The notes under the pieces are model-generated. The model had not been told where the DNA came from. It ran no database searches and was given only the letters and a program-made list of their open reading frames with translations. Made by a program: the position numbers and the translations under genes. A DNA stretch of 64,000 nucleotides from Robiginitalea sp. (GTDB lineage Bacteria > Bacteroidota > Bacteroidia > Flavobacteriales > Flavobacteriaceae), in contig JAHEJJ010000006.1 of NCBI GenBank assembly GCA_024638915.1, positions 30,417 to 94,416 on the forward strand, in the 5' to 3' direction. Shown here in pieces: positions 54,668-62,929 of this stretch (position 1 is the stretch's first letter; every line of letters begins with the position of its first letter).

Positions 54668-55930
54668 ATGAACCAATTACCATTTACAGACGATACCGTC
54701 ATTTTCGGAATTCTTTGCCTTTGCCTCGGATTCGTTTTTTACACTTCTTCCATCAAAAAGGGCTTCTGGAAAAAATTCTATGGGATCATCCCTACCCTGT
54801 TGGTATGTTATATGCTCCCGGCAATACTCACCACCGCGGGAATTATATCTGAGCAAGATTCCAACTTGTATTTTGTGGCGAGTCGTTACCTGCTTCCAGC
54901 CGCACTGGTACTGATGACCCTGAGTATCGACCTAAAAGCCATTCTCAATCTGGGGTCAAAGGCGCTTATCATGTTTTTAACCGGTACCATAGGCATCATA
55001 ATCGGCGGACCTATCGCGATCCTGATCGTAGCGGCCATTTCGCCTGAAACAGTCGGTGGCGTGGGCTTCGATGCTGTATGGAGAGGTCTGGCCACTATTG
55101 CCGGAAGTTGGATCGGTGGTGGTGCAAACCAGGCGGCCATGCTCGAAGTCTTTGCCTATAACCCTAAAAGATTTGGCGACATGGTACTTATCGACATCGT
55201 GGTTGCCAACCTTTGGATGGCTATCATCCTCCTGGGCATTGGGAAATCTGACCGAATTGACAAATGGCTCAAATCTGACACCTCATCAATAGAATCCCTT
55301 AAAATAAAAGTAACCGAACATACGGAGCGCATTACCAGAATCACCACATTGAACGACTATGTGATCTTGGCGGGATTGGCTTTTACCGCCGTTGGTCTTT
55401 CTCATCTTCTCGGGCATCATTTTGCGGAGTTTCTGGAAAATAATTTTGAGGTGATACGCAACAAGCAAAAAGCGCTTTCCTCGCTGGGTTCCAAATTTCT
55501 TTGGATGGTTGTTTTTTCAACCACTATAGGGATATTGCTCTCTTTTACCAAGGCCAAATCGTATGAAGGTGCTGGTGCCAGTAAGATAGGGGGATTTTTC
55601 ATCTATATCCTGGTTGCTACCATAGGAATGAAAATGGACCTAAGCACGTTCCTTGAAAAACCAGGATTGATCGCGGTAGGGTTGATCTGGATCTCGATTC
55701 ATGCAGGCTTGTTGATTCTTGTCGCCAAATGGATAAAGGCCCCTTATTTCTTTCTGGCGGTAGGGAGTCAGGCTAATGTAGGGGGCGCCGCTTCTGCACC
55801 AGTCGTGGCGGCAGAATTCCATCCTTCTCTGGCCTCGGTCGGAATATTACTGGCCGTGCTGGGATATGTGGTGGGTACTGCAGGAGCCTATATTTGTGGC
55901 CTGCTCATGGAAATCGCATCAAAAGTTTAG
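54668..55930 (+). CDS. DUF819-family integral membrane protein
   Basis: 420 residues with about 10 or more membrane helices. It contains IAGSWIGGGANQAAMLEVF and GSQANVGGAASAPVVAAEF, two related glycine-rich motifs that suggest an inverted-repeat transporter fold. Function unknown; a transporter role is inferred. Confidence 0.9.
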   Translation: MNQLPFTDDTVIFGILCLCLGFVFYTSSIKKGFWKKFYGIIPTLLVCYMLPAILTTAGIISEQDSNLYFVASRYLLPAALVLMTLSIDLKAILNLGSKALIMFLTGTIGIIIGGPIAILIVAAISPETVGGVGFDAVWRGLATIAGSWIGGGANQAAMLEVFAYNPKRFGDMVLIDIVVANLWMAIILLGIGKSDRIDKWLKSDTSSIESLKIKVTEHTERITRITTLNDYVILAGLAFTAVGLSHLLGHHFAEFLENNFEVIRNKQKALSSLGSKFLWMVVFSTTIGILLSFTKAKSYEGAGASKIGGFFIYILVATIGMKMDLSTFLEKPGLIAVGLIWISIHAGLLILVAKWIKAPYFFLAVGSQANVGGAASAPVVAAEFHPSLASVGILLAVLGYVVGTAGAYICGLLMEIASKV

Positions 55931-55975
55931 AATTCAATTTGGGTTTCGCGATATTTGCGATTCAAATATATCGAT

Positions 55976-56683
55976 ATGAAACATTGGATTGCCGGTATCC
56001 TCTTTGTCTTTTTGATTAGTTCATGCGGCAGCAAGACCGAGGAGAAGAAGATGATCGTGGAAGGCAACGTTAAAGGTCTGAAAAAAGGCACGCTATACCT
56101 ACAACATGTCCCCGATTCGGTTTTGATCACTGTTGATTCTCTAAAAGTTGAAGGCGATGGAAAATTTCATTTCGAAACTGTCCTCGAAAGTCCCGAAATT
56201 TTTTATCTGTATCTTGAGAAAGCCGATAATAACGAATTCAATGACCGCATTACTTTTTTCGGGGAACCTGGATTAATCTCCATCAACACCTCCTGGAATA
56301 CGTTTGAAACCAAGGCTATTATCGAGGGATCAGAAACCCAGCTCAAATTGGAGGAATACAATGAAGTAATGAGTAAATTCCATGGCAAGAGCCTTGATTT
56401 AATCAGGCTGGCATCGGACCCGGCTATTCAAAATGATTCAACCACCATCGATTCCATCCAAAAGCTCAGTGATAAAACCATTCTGAGGGGATATCTTTAT
56501 ACGCTTAACTACGCCATGAACAATAGAGATTCATATATCGCCCCTTATCTTGCGCTGACCGAAGTTGCCGACGCCAATCCAAAATATCTCGATTCGATCT
56601 ACAATGCCCTGGATCCGAATATAGCTAATTCCAAATACGGGATGCGACTCGAAGAGTATTTAAAAAATATTACAAGAAATTAA
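55976..56683 (+). CDS. DUF4369-domain lipoprotein
   Basis: 235 residues from the ATG at 55976 (MKHWIAGILFVFLISSC), a textbook lipoprotein signal; a TTG seven codons upstream is less likely. The DUF4369 domain follows (about 20-120, VEGNVKGLKKGTLYLQHV). In many Bacteroidota this domain precedes a thioredoxin fold; here the protein stops before any CxxC, so it is the thioredoxin-less form. Confidence 0.87.
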   Translation: MKHWIAGILFVFLISSCGSKTEEKKMIVEGNVKGLKKGTLYLQHVPDSVLITVDSLKVEGDGKFHFETVLESPEIFYLYLEKADNNEFNDRITFFGEPGLISINTSWNTFETKAIIEGSETQLKLEEYNEVMSKFHGKSLDLIRLASDPAIQNDSTTIDSIQKLSDKTILRGYLYTLNYAMNNRDSYIAPYLALTEVADANPKYLDSIYNALDPNIANSKYGMRLEEYLKNITRN

Positions 56684-56698
56684 AGAGAAGCAGATCCT

Positions 56699-56968
56699 TC
56701 AGCCCAGTTTGTTGACCTTGTCTATCAATGCTTTCGCTTTTTTCTCCAAATCAGCTCTTACCTTTTTAAGGTGAGTGCTTCGGTTTTCTACATCACGATT
56801 ATTGACCTGGGCAATCAATTCATCAAAGTCAGAAATAGCATTTTCGATAATTGCCGTTCCTTCCTTAGAGGCCTGATTTTCCTTTGCATCTTCGAAAATA
56901 AAAACAGCCTCTATAATATCCCCAAAAACATTATTAATATCCTTCTTAAGGTCTCGAATACTCGCCAT
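56699..56968 (-). CDS. Uncharacterised small helical protein
   Basis: 89 residues from the ATG at 56968 (MASIRDLKKDINNVFGDII). Helix-rich, with a coiled-coil C-terminus (KKVRADLEKKAKALIDKVNK). No cysteines, signal peptide or membrane segments. 30 bp downstream of manA on the same strand. The sequence is of a type common in flavobacteria; no function known to me. Confidence 0.8.
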   Translation of the reverse strand: MASIRDLKKDINNVFGDIIEAVFIFEDAKENQASKEGTAIIENAISDFDELIAQVNNRDVENRSTHLKKVRADLEKKAKALIDKVNKLG

Positions 56969-56998
56969 GATCAAAGATTTTTGTAAAGGTACAGATTT

Positions 56999-57976
56999 TC
57001 AGATTGTGACTTCCAATAAGGTAACACCGGTGGTTAAAATCTTCAAATCTGCTATACTTGCCGGAACTAATACGGTTTCGCCAAGTCGAAGAGCCACCTC
57101 TGTCTCCTGGGTCTGCAAGAAGGCTTTACCCGAAACGCATATATAAATAGAAAATGAAGAACGCGTTGTGAGATCCAGGTTTTTGTTTTCCTGTAATCTG
57201 AGATAACTGGTGTTAAAATAGGGCGATCGGACCATTGTATTGGCTTCATCTACCGAATCGCTGTATACCACCCTAAAATCCTGATTACCGGAATAATCTA
57301 TGGCCTCAATGGCCTCCTTTGTATGCAGTGGCCTTAAATTTCCCTCTTTATCTGGCCTATTGAAATCGTAAATACGATAGGTAATATCGGATGTTTGCTG
57401 GATTTCCGCCAGAAGAACACCTGCTCCAATGGCATGCACTCTTCCGGCCTTGATCATAAAGGCATCTCCTTTTTTAACATACTCCTCATGGAGCAAGTCT
57501 GGCAAATTATTCGATTCCAGGCTGGATAAATATTCTTCTGTAGTCACATCTCTTTTAAAACCTATAATAAGCTTTGCGTCTTTATCCGCATCCATTACGT
57601 GCCACATTTCGGTTTTTCCCATAGCGTTGTGACGTCGTTGCGCCAGTTGATCGTCAGGATGGACCTGAATGGACAAGTCTTTTGCCGCATCGATAAATTT
57701 GATCAGGATTGGAAACTTTTTTCCGAAAGTCGATATTACCTCCTTACCCAATAACTGGTCGCCGTATTCATCGATCAGTTCCTGTAAATTCCTTCCTTTA
57801 AGCAATCCGTTAGACACTACCGAAATATCATCGGGGACACCAGACAATTCCCAGCTTTCTCCTGTGTGTTCATTCGGTATAGCCTTACCGAGTATGTCCC
57901 TTAATTTGGTCCCTCCCCAAAGCCGTTCCTTAAGAATAGGAGTGAATTTTAGCGGGTATAAATTATATTTATTCAT
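56999..57976 (-). CDS. manA: Mannose-6-phosphate isomerase, class I
   Basis: 325 residues. Cupin metal ligands in IQVHPDDQLAQ and GKTEMWHVM, and GRVHAIGAGVLLAEIQQ later. It starts MNKYNLYPLKFTPILKERLWGG. Interconverts mannose-6-phosphate and fructose-6-phosphate for polysaccharide synthesis. The small helical gene follows 30 bp later. Confidence 0.94.
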   Translation of the reverse strand: MNKYNLYPLKFTPILKERLWGGTKLRDILGKAIPNEHTGESWELSGVPDDISVVSNGLLKGRNLQELIDEYGDQLLGKEVISTFGKKFPILIKFIDAAKDLSIQVHPDDQLAQRRHNAMGKTEMWHVMDADKDAKLIIGFKRDVTTEEYLSSLESNNLPDLLHEEYVKKGDAFMIKAGRVHAIGAGVLLAEIQQTSDITYRIYDFNRPDKEGNLRPLHTKEAIEAIDYSGNQDFRVVYSDSVDEANTMVRSPYFNTSYLRLQENKNLDLTTRSSFSIYICVSGKAFLQTQETEVALRLGETVLVPASIADLKILTTGVTLLEVTI

Positions 57977-58237
57977 CTTATCCGATAGTCTGTGATAACC
58001 AATTACTGAATCTAAAATAACGCAGCTGAACTTATATTCTTTTATGATGCAAATCTACAATTTTTGGTCAGGAGCCTGATGTAAGATTCGTCCGTTGAAT
58101 ATCTCGGAGCGATTAAGCATCAAAAAGTTTCGACGAATGGCGGAGTAAATTCTAAAAGGGGTCATTCGACCACCTATCAACAAAAGAAGTGTCTTCTTAA
58201 GGAGTCGGTTTGCCAGGGCGAACTGATTTGAAAAAAA

Positions 58238-58648
58238 TCAGGGGCCGGTGTAGGTCACAAAATTCCTGGGTGTTTCATAGAGGATAACCTCCAACTTCTT
58301 ATCCTCTTCAATATGGGGTCTGAGCTTATCCCAAATAACCACAGCGATATTTTCAGCCGTAGGTATAAGATTGGCAAATTCAGGCACCTGAAGGTTGAGA
58401 TTCTTGTGATCAAAGGCGTCTTCTATCTCAGCCTTGATAAGATCTTTTAAGGTTTTCATATCCATCACATAGCCGGTTTCCTTATCAATATCACCTAAAA
58501 CGCTGACAACTAATTCATAGTTATGTCCGTGATAATGAGGATTATTACACTTTCCAAAAACCTCCTGATTGGTGGCCTCATCCCAATCCTTGACATATAA
58601 GCGATGTGCTGCATTAAAATGTGCTTTCCGGCTAACTTTTACTTTCAT
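58238..58648 (-). CDS. 6-pyruvoyl-tetrahydropterin synthase/6-carboxytetrahydropterin synthase (QueD family)
   Basis: 136 residues from the ATG at 58648, chosen because the sequence MKVKVSRKAHFNAAHRL matches the family start; upstream codons overlap idi. Zinc ligands H15, H40 and H42 and catalytic C34 appear in FGKCNNPHYHGHNYEL. The FGKCNNPxxHGHNY form is closest to true PTP synthases. In bacteria it normally serves queuosine (7-deazaguanine) synthesis. Four-base overlap with idi. Confidence 0.92.
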   Translation of the reverse strand: MKVKVSRKAHFNAAHRLYVKDWDEATNQEVFGKCNNPHYHGHNYELVVSVLGDIDKETGYVMDMKTLKDLIKAEIEDAFDHKNLNLQVPEFANLIPTAENIAVVIWDKLRPHIEEDKKLEVILYETPRNFVTYTGP

Positions 58649-59178
58649 CGAGAGAATTGATTTTTTAGAATATGGTCGTAAAAACGTTCGAATATGATCT
58701 TGAACCAGGCGGTGTATTGGCCCGGATTGACCTCGATATCGCTTTTGATATCCTCCGGCCTGGCCCACTTCCAATTTGCCACTTCATCAGGGTTCAACAA
58801 AGGTGGCTGATTATAAAACCCGACCATAACATGGTCGAGTTCGTGTTCTGTAAGGCCGTTATCGAATGGTGCTTTATAGACAAATGAAAACAGTTCTTTA
58901 AGCTCTGCAGTAAAGCCCATTTCTTCCTGTAAGCGCCTTGTACCGGCTTGGATATTTGTTTCTCCCTGCCTTTGATGACTGCAACAGGTGTTGGTCCAGA
59001 GCAAAGGGGAATGATATTTATCGCCTGCTCGTTGTTGCAGCATAATTTCCCCATCATCATTAAGGATAAAAACCGAAAATGCGCGGTGAAGCACCCCTTT
59101 TCGATGCGCTTCCATTTTTGGCATGGTACCTAGGATCTCATCCTGCTCATTTACCAGTAACACTAAATCTTCTTTCAC
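58645..59178 (-). CDS. idi: Isopentenyl-diphosphate delta-isomerase (type 1)
   Basis: 177 residues from a GTG at 59178; no ATG lies upstream in frame. Nudix fold with LWTNTCCSHQRQGET (active-site Cys) and LTEHELDHVMVGFY (Glu). Interconverts IPP and DMAPP, feeding isoprenoid and thus carotenoid synthesis, 46 kb from the crt operon. Overlaps the queD-like gene by four bases. Confidence 0.94.
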   Translation of the reverse strand: MKEDLVLLVNEQDEILGTMPKMEAHRKGVLHRAFSVFILNDDGEIMLQQRAGDKYHSPLLWTNTCCSHQRQGETNIQAGTRRLQEEMGFTAELKELFSFVYKAPFDNGLTEHELDHVMVGFYNQPPLLNPDEVANWKWARPEDIKSDIEVNPGQYTAWFKIIFERFYDHILKNQFSR

Positions 59179-59253
59179 CTGGCAAAAATAAGACCTTTAG
59201 GCTATTTAAAGGGTTAAGCCTGTCTTAAATGTTAAAATAATTGAAGAAAATAC

Positions 59254-60228
59254 TTAAAAAAATCTGGGTGATTTCAGGTTGTCGAGCACCTTGATAAAAT
59301 CATATCTCAGGATGATCTCGAATGAACCATCGTTAAATACAGCTTGGCCCAGTTCGGTGATTTCCCTGTCATAGGCCAGACCTATAAGGAATGAAGGAGA
59401 TATCTGGAATCCGGCCAAAGCACTAAATGCGGCATCCCAGCGATAGGCTGCGCCCATTATGAACTTTTCATTATACATAAAATTGGCCGACAGATCGAGC
59501 TGTAATGGGGCTCCCTGGACGATTTTAGACAAAATGGTAGGTTTGAATTTCCAAAAAGCATCCAGTTCAAAAACGTAGCCGGTGATGAAGTACAGGTTGA
59601 TCTGCTCCTTTGCCGTTGAAAGAGAAGACTCTTCAAAATGTGTGGTTTCCAGAATTCTGGGTACTGATAAACCGATATAGAACCTTTGGGTATGGTAGTA
59701 CACTCCACCACCAATATTGGGTGAAAACCTGTTTTGGATGTCTTGTTGTAATGTCGGATCCGGGCCGCCAGGATTTGAAATATCCTGGTTCAACTCTGAA
59801 AAACGTACATCGAGAAGATGCGCACTGGTCTTTAAACCAAAGCTCAGTCGGGCATCTGCGGATGTCTGAATGGTATAGGAAAAATCAAGATCGAAATAGG
59901 TTTCAGATGTGGGTCCGATCTGGTCGTTGACCACGGATATGCCCAAGCCCATTCCGCGGTACCCCACCGGTGTATGCATATTAAATGTCTGAGTCTTGGG
60001 AGCCCCATCAAGTCCTACCCATTGTGAACGATGAAGAGCAGCCATACTCATATGACCCCTCGATCCGGCATAGCCCGGATTGATACTGACCGTATTGTAC
60101 ATGTATTGAGTATACTGTGCATCCTGTTGGCTGTAAAGCGTTTGCAGCGATCCGAAGACAATACATAACATTAGTACGATTGATTTTCGTAAGAATCTGT
60201 AATCAAATTTGTTTAAAAGAACCCCCAT
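59254..60228 (-). CDS. PorP/SprF-family type IX secretion membrane protein
   Basis: 324 residues. Signal peptide (MLCIVFGSLQTLYSQQ region), then QDAQYTQYMYNTVSINPGYAGSR, the diagnostic start of PorP/SprF proteins, and a C-terminal beta-strand-rich barrel. SprF-like proteins anchor or help export CHU_C (type B) substrates. The ATG shares one base with the CHU_C gene stop (TAATG), so they are translated together. Confidence 0.95.
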   Translation of the reverse strand: MGVLLNKFDYRFLRKSIVLMLCIVFGSLQTLYSQQDAQYTQYMYNTVSINPGYAGSRGHMSMAALHRSQWVGLDGAPKTQTFNMHTPVGYRGMGLGISVVNDQIGPTSETYFDLDFSYTIQTSADARLSFGLKTSAHLLDVRFSELNQDISNPGGPDPTLQQDIQNRFSPNIGGGVYYHTQRFYIGLSVPRILETTHFEESSLSTAKEQINLYFITGYVFELDAFWKFKPTILSKIVQGAPLQLDLSANFMYNEKFIMGAAYRWDAAFSALAGFQISPSFLIGLAYDREITELGQAVFNDGSFEIILRYDFIKVLDNLKSPRFF

Positions 60229-62237
60229 TATCTATTGATGTATAAGTATCCGGATATCGATTCCATCTTGCCAAACTCCGTTTCGTAATCCAGAATATAG
60301 AAATATGTTCCCACCGGCAATTTATTGTCCTTATCCACGGTTGCCCTTCCTTGTGATGTTCCATCGAACACATTACCCTGGGTATTGTATGCCCTGGTCT
60401 GGAATACCTGAACTCCCCATCGATTATAAATCCGGATGGTGTTATTAGGGAAGTTTTCAAGACCGTTAATAGTCAAAACGTCGTGGATACCATCGCCATT
60501 TGGAGTAATGACATTAAAGACTTCGATATCGTCCCCACTGAAATTAGGCTCCAGATAATCGGGAATCCTATCACTGTCTATATCATCATTACTATAATCA
60601 CCATCACCATTTGCATCTTCATCGGCCGTTGGTATACCATCATCGTCATCATCTATATCCCGGTAGTCCGATTCTGAATCTCCATCGGTATTCGGCAGAT
60701 CATCAAACGGGTTATCCATTTCATCGTTTACGTCCAAATCGATGGCTACAGAACCTTCAAATCCATCATCCAGACCGTCGTTATCCTTATCTGATCCGAT
60801 AAAGGTGACCTCAGGAACTCCATCTGCATCGTGGTCGTGTCCTTCGATAAAATCCGGAACATTGTCGTTGTCGCTGTCCTCGTCGACATAATCCGGTAAG
60901 CTGTCCCCGTCTGTATCTACGGGTATAAGTCCTACGCCGCCGTTGTCATAGGCATCATCCAAACCATTCCCGTTGGCATCTACCCCACTTGGAGCTATAT
61001 ATCCGGAAGTGGACTGTGCTTCCACATTATCGGGTATACCGTCGTTGTCACTATCTATATCAAGATAATCCGGTATGCCGTCTGAGTCTGTATCTGTCGC
61101 ATTGGTAGCGGCATCGTTATCCCCGTCCAGGTTCAGATCTTCAAAACTATTAACGATCCCATCATCATCCAGATCCAGATCGGAACCAGGAGGATTTACA
61201 AGTATGTTCACTGTGGCCGTACTGCAATTCGCAAGGGCATCGCAAAGTGTATAGGTAAAGCTGTCGTTGCCCATAAAGCCAGGATTTGGCGTATAGGTAA
61301 AATCGTCATCTGAAGGATCGGTAGGCGTACCATTATTATTCCACAACAAGAAACCGTTTGCAGGAAGTGTGTTAGTCATGCTCCCGTCGGTAGGTATGTC
61401 ATTATCATTGGCCAGCACATCGATCAGAACAGCCACATCACGGTCTGTCGCAACATTGTCATCAATGGCGTCTACAATTGGCAATACATCGACAAAAACT
61501 GTAGCGGTACTGCAATCACCTAAGCTATTACATACTGTATAATCGAATGAATCCGACCCATTGAAATCGGGATCGGGAATATAGGTGACAATATCGTCTG
61601 TAGGATCATTTGGTGTCCCGCTATCATTTATATTGACCGTTCCATTTGGTGGATCTGTGGTGGTCAAGGTGCCTGTGGTGGGTAAGTTATTGTCGTTGGA
61701 ATAAATGTCTACAACTACAGAGCTGTCTTCATCTACAGTAACTGTATCATCAAAAACATTGGCTTCCTGGGCCAAACAAACAACGGTAAATCCGGGTAAA
61801 TCAAAAGAATTACCGGCCTTTGTAAGGGTCGCTACATACCTTACCACAGAGGTAGTTGAAGTTACCACTGGCTGGGTTTGATCGCCCGGTAAAGCCGGAT
61901 TCCAACTCACCGTTGTAGCCCCATTGACATTGGCTGTTATATCGAGTGTTACCTGGTTATCCGGGGCATTGCAATCGGTCAGAATAAAATAGCCTGTGGC
62001 GTTAGAGCCACAGAGCGTCCCGTCGTAGGTAGCAAAATAAACTCCCGGGGTGCTGGTTTCATAGAAGAAATCGGTGCTCAGTACGGTACTGGTATCTGAG
62101 GCCTCATACCATCGGTAATTGTTTTCTCCCCCACTATTGGGTGCCTGCAATAAGAACTGAGCATTAACGACACCGGAGCCAAAGAATAATACCATGGCTC
62201 CCAGAATAAAAAATCTATATATGTCTTTAGATATCAA
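60228..62237 (-). CDS. T9SS type B substrate: cadherin-like and calcium-binding repeats with CHU_C domain
   Basis: 669 residues. The only in-frame start that preserves the signal peptide (MISKDIYRFFILGAMVLFF) is a TTG at 62237; an ATG at 62195 would truncate it. Two tandem cadherin-like/Ig-like repeats (about 165-350, each with Y-N-DNN-x-P or LANDNDIPTDG), thrombospondin-3-type DxDxDG repeats (about 355-570), and the gliding-motility C-terminal domain (about 580-669, NVITPNGDGIHDVLTI, IYNRWGVQVFQ). Ca2+-stabilised surface adhesin exported by type IX secretion. Confidence 0.93.
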   Translation of the reverse strand: MISKDIYRFFILGAMVLFFGSGVVNAQFLLQAPNSGGENNYRWYEASDTSTVLSTDFFYETSTPGVYFATYDGTLCGSNATGYFILTDCNAPDNQVTLDITANVNGATTVSWNPALPGDQTQPVVTSTTSVVRYVATLTKAGNSFDLPGFTVVCLAQEANVFDDTVTVDEDSSVVVDIYSNDNNLPTTGTLTTTDPPNGTVNINDSGTPNDPTDDIVTYIPDPDFNGSDSFDYTVCNSLGDCSTATVFVDVLPIVDAIDDNVATDRDVAVLIDVLANDNDIPTDGSMTNTLPANGFLLWNNNGTPTDPSDDDFTYTPNPGFMGNDSFTYTLCDALANCSTATVNILVNPPGSDLDLDDDGIVNSFEDLNLDGDNDAATNATDTDSDGIPDYLDIDSDNDGIPDNVEAQSTSGYIAPSGVDANGNGLDDAYDNGGVGLIPVDTDGDSLPDYVDEDSDNDNVPDFIEGHDHDADGVPEVTFIGSDKDNDGLDDGFEGSVAIDLDVNDEMDNPFDDLPNTDGDSESDYRDIDDDDDGIPTADEDANGDGDYSNDDIDSDRIPDYLEPNFSGDDIEVFNVITPNGDGIHDVLTINGLENFPNNTIRIYNRWGVQVFQTRAYNTQGNVFDGTSQGRATVDKDNKLPVGTYFYILDYETEFGKMESISGYLYINR

Positions 62238-62267
62238 ACCCCTTAAAATGTTATTAGATGTTGTCCA

Positions 62268-62903
62268 TTATTTCACCACAAAAACAACGTTTATGAGTGA
62301 ATTGTAATCCGCGGGCTGTCCGATAATGTCGTATGATAAAACGCCACTCGCATTAATACTCAGGTTGTCAAATACAGCAGGATCAGCATAGGTTACATAA
62401 TAGTAAAGATCGGTTGCTGCATAGCTTGGTACAGCTGCCGGTGCTCCCGTACTCGCGGCTGTTGGAGTAGCAAATTGTGCAGTATACTGCGTATAAAGAT
62501 CAACGTTAAAACTCCCATTCGTGGATGCATCTATGGCTATTGACGGGGGATAAAATACACGCGCCGCCTTAGAAGTAATCGGGGCTATTGCCTGGATCAC
62601 TTCCTCCACCGTGGTTTCATCAGTTGGAGAAGCAACTCCGCCTTCATCCACATCGGTGGCCGTCCGTAAATTAACCTCGTCGTCATATTGGTCATCGGTT
62701 GCTCTTTGCCACCCTGTGGAGGTATACCTATAGATTGAATCATCATCAGTATTGTAAAGAACAGAACCAATCGCCGGTCCTGCAATAGCCAACATTTCTG
62801 CATTTGTTGCGCGCGGCATTCCCATTACTGAATTAGCGTCTATCTGAGCTTCAACCGCTAGGCTGAAGAAGATAAATCCAATGAATAAAAAAAGGCTTTT
62901 CAT
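62268..62903 (-). CDS. Small secreted protein of the surface operon
   Basis: 211 residues with a signal peptide (MKSLFLFIGFIFFSLAVEAQ). It contains AGSVLYNTDD-like sequence (IGSVLYNTDDDSIYRYTST), a pattern seen in flavobacterial surface and tail-fibre-like proteins. 30 bp upstream of the CHU_C gene and 26 bp downstream of the repeat protein gene. Function unknown. Confidence 0.85.
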   Translation of the reverse strand: MKSLFLFIGFIFFSLAVEAQIDANSVMGMPRATNAEMLAIAGPAIGSVLYNTDDDSIYRYTSTGWQRATDDQYDDEVNLRTATDVDEGGVASPTDETTVEEVIQAIAPITSKAARVFYPPSIAIDASTNGSFNVDLYTQYTAQFATPTAASTGAPAAVPSYAATDLYYYVTYADPAVFDNLSINASGVLSYDIIGQPADYNSLINVVFVVK

Positions 62904-62929
62904 GATTCTAATTAAATTTCAGTTGGATC

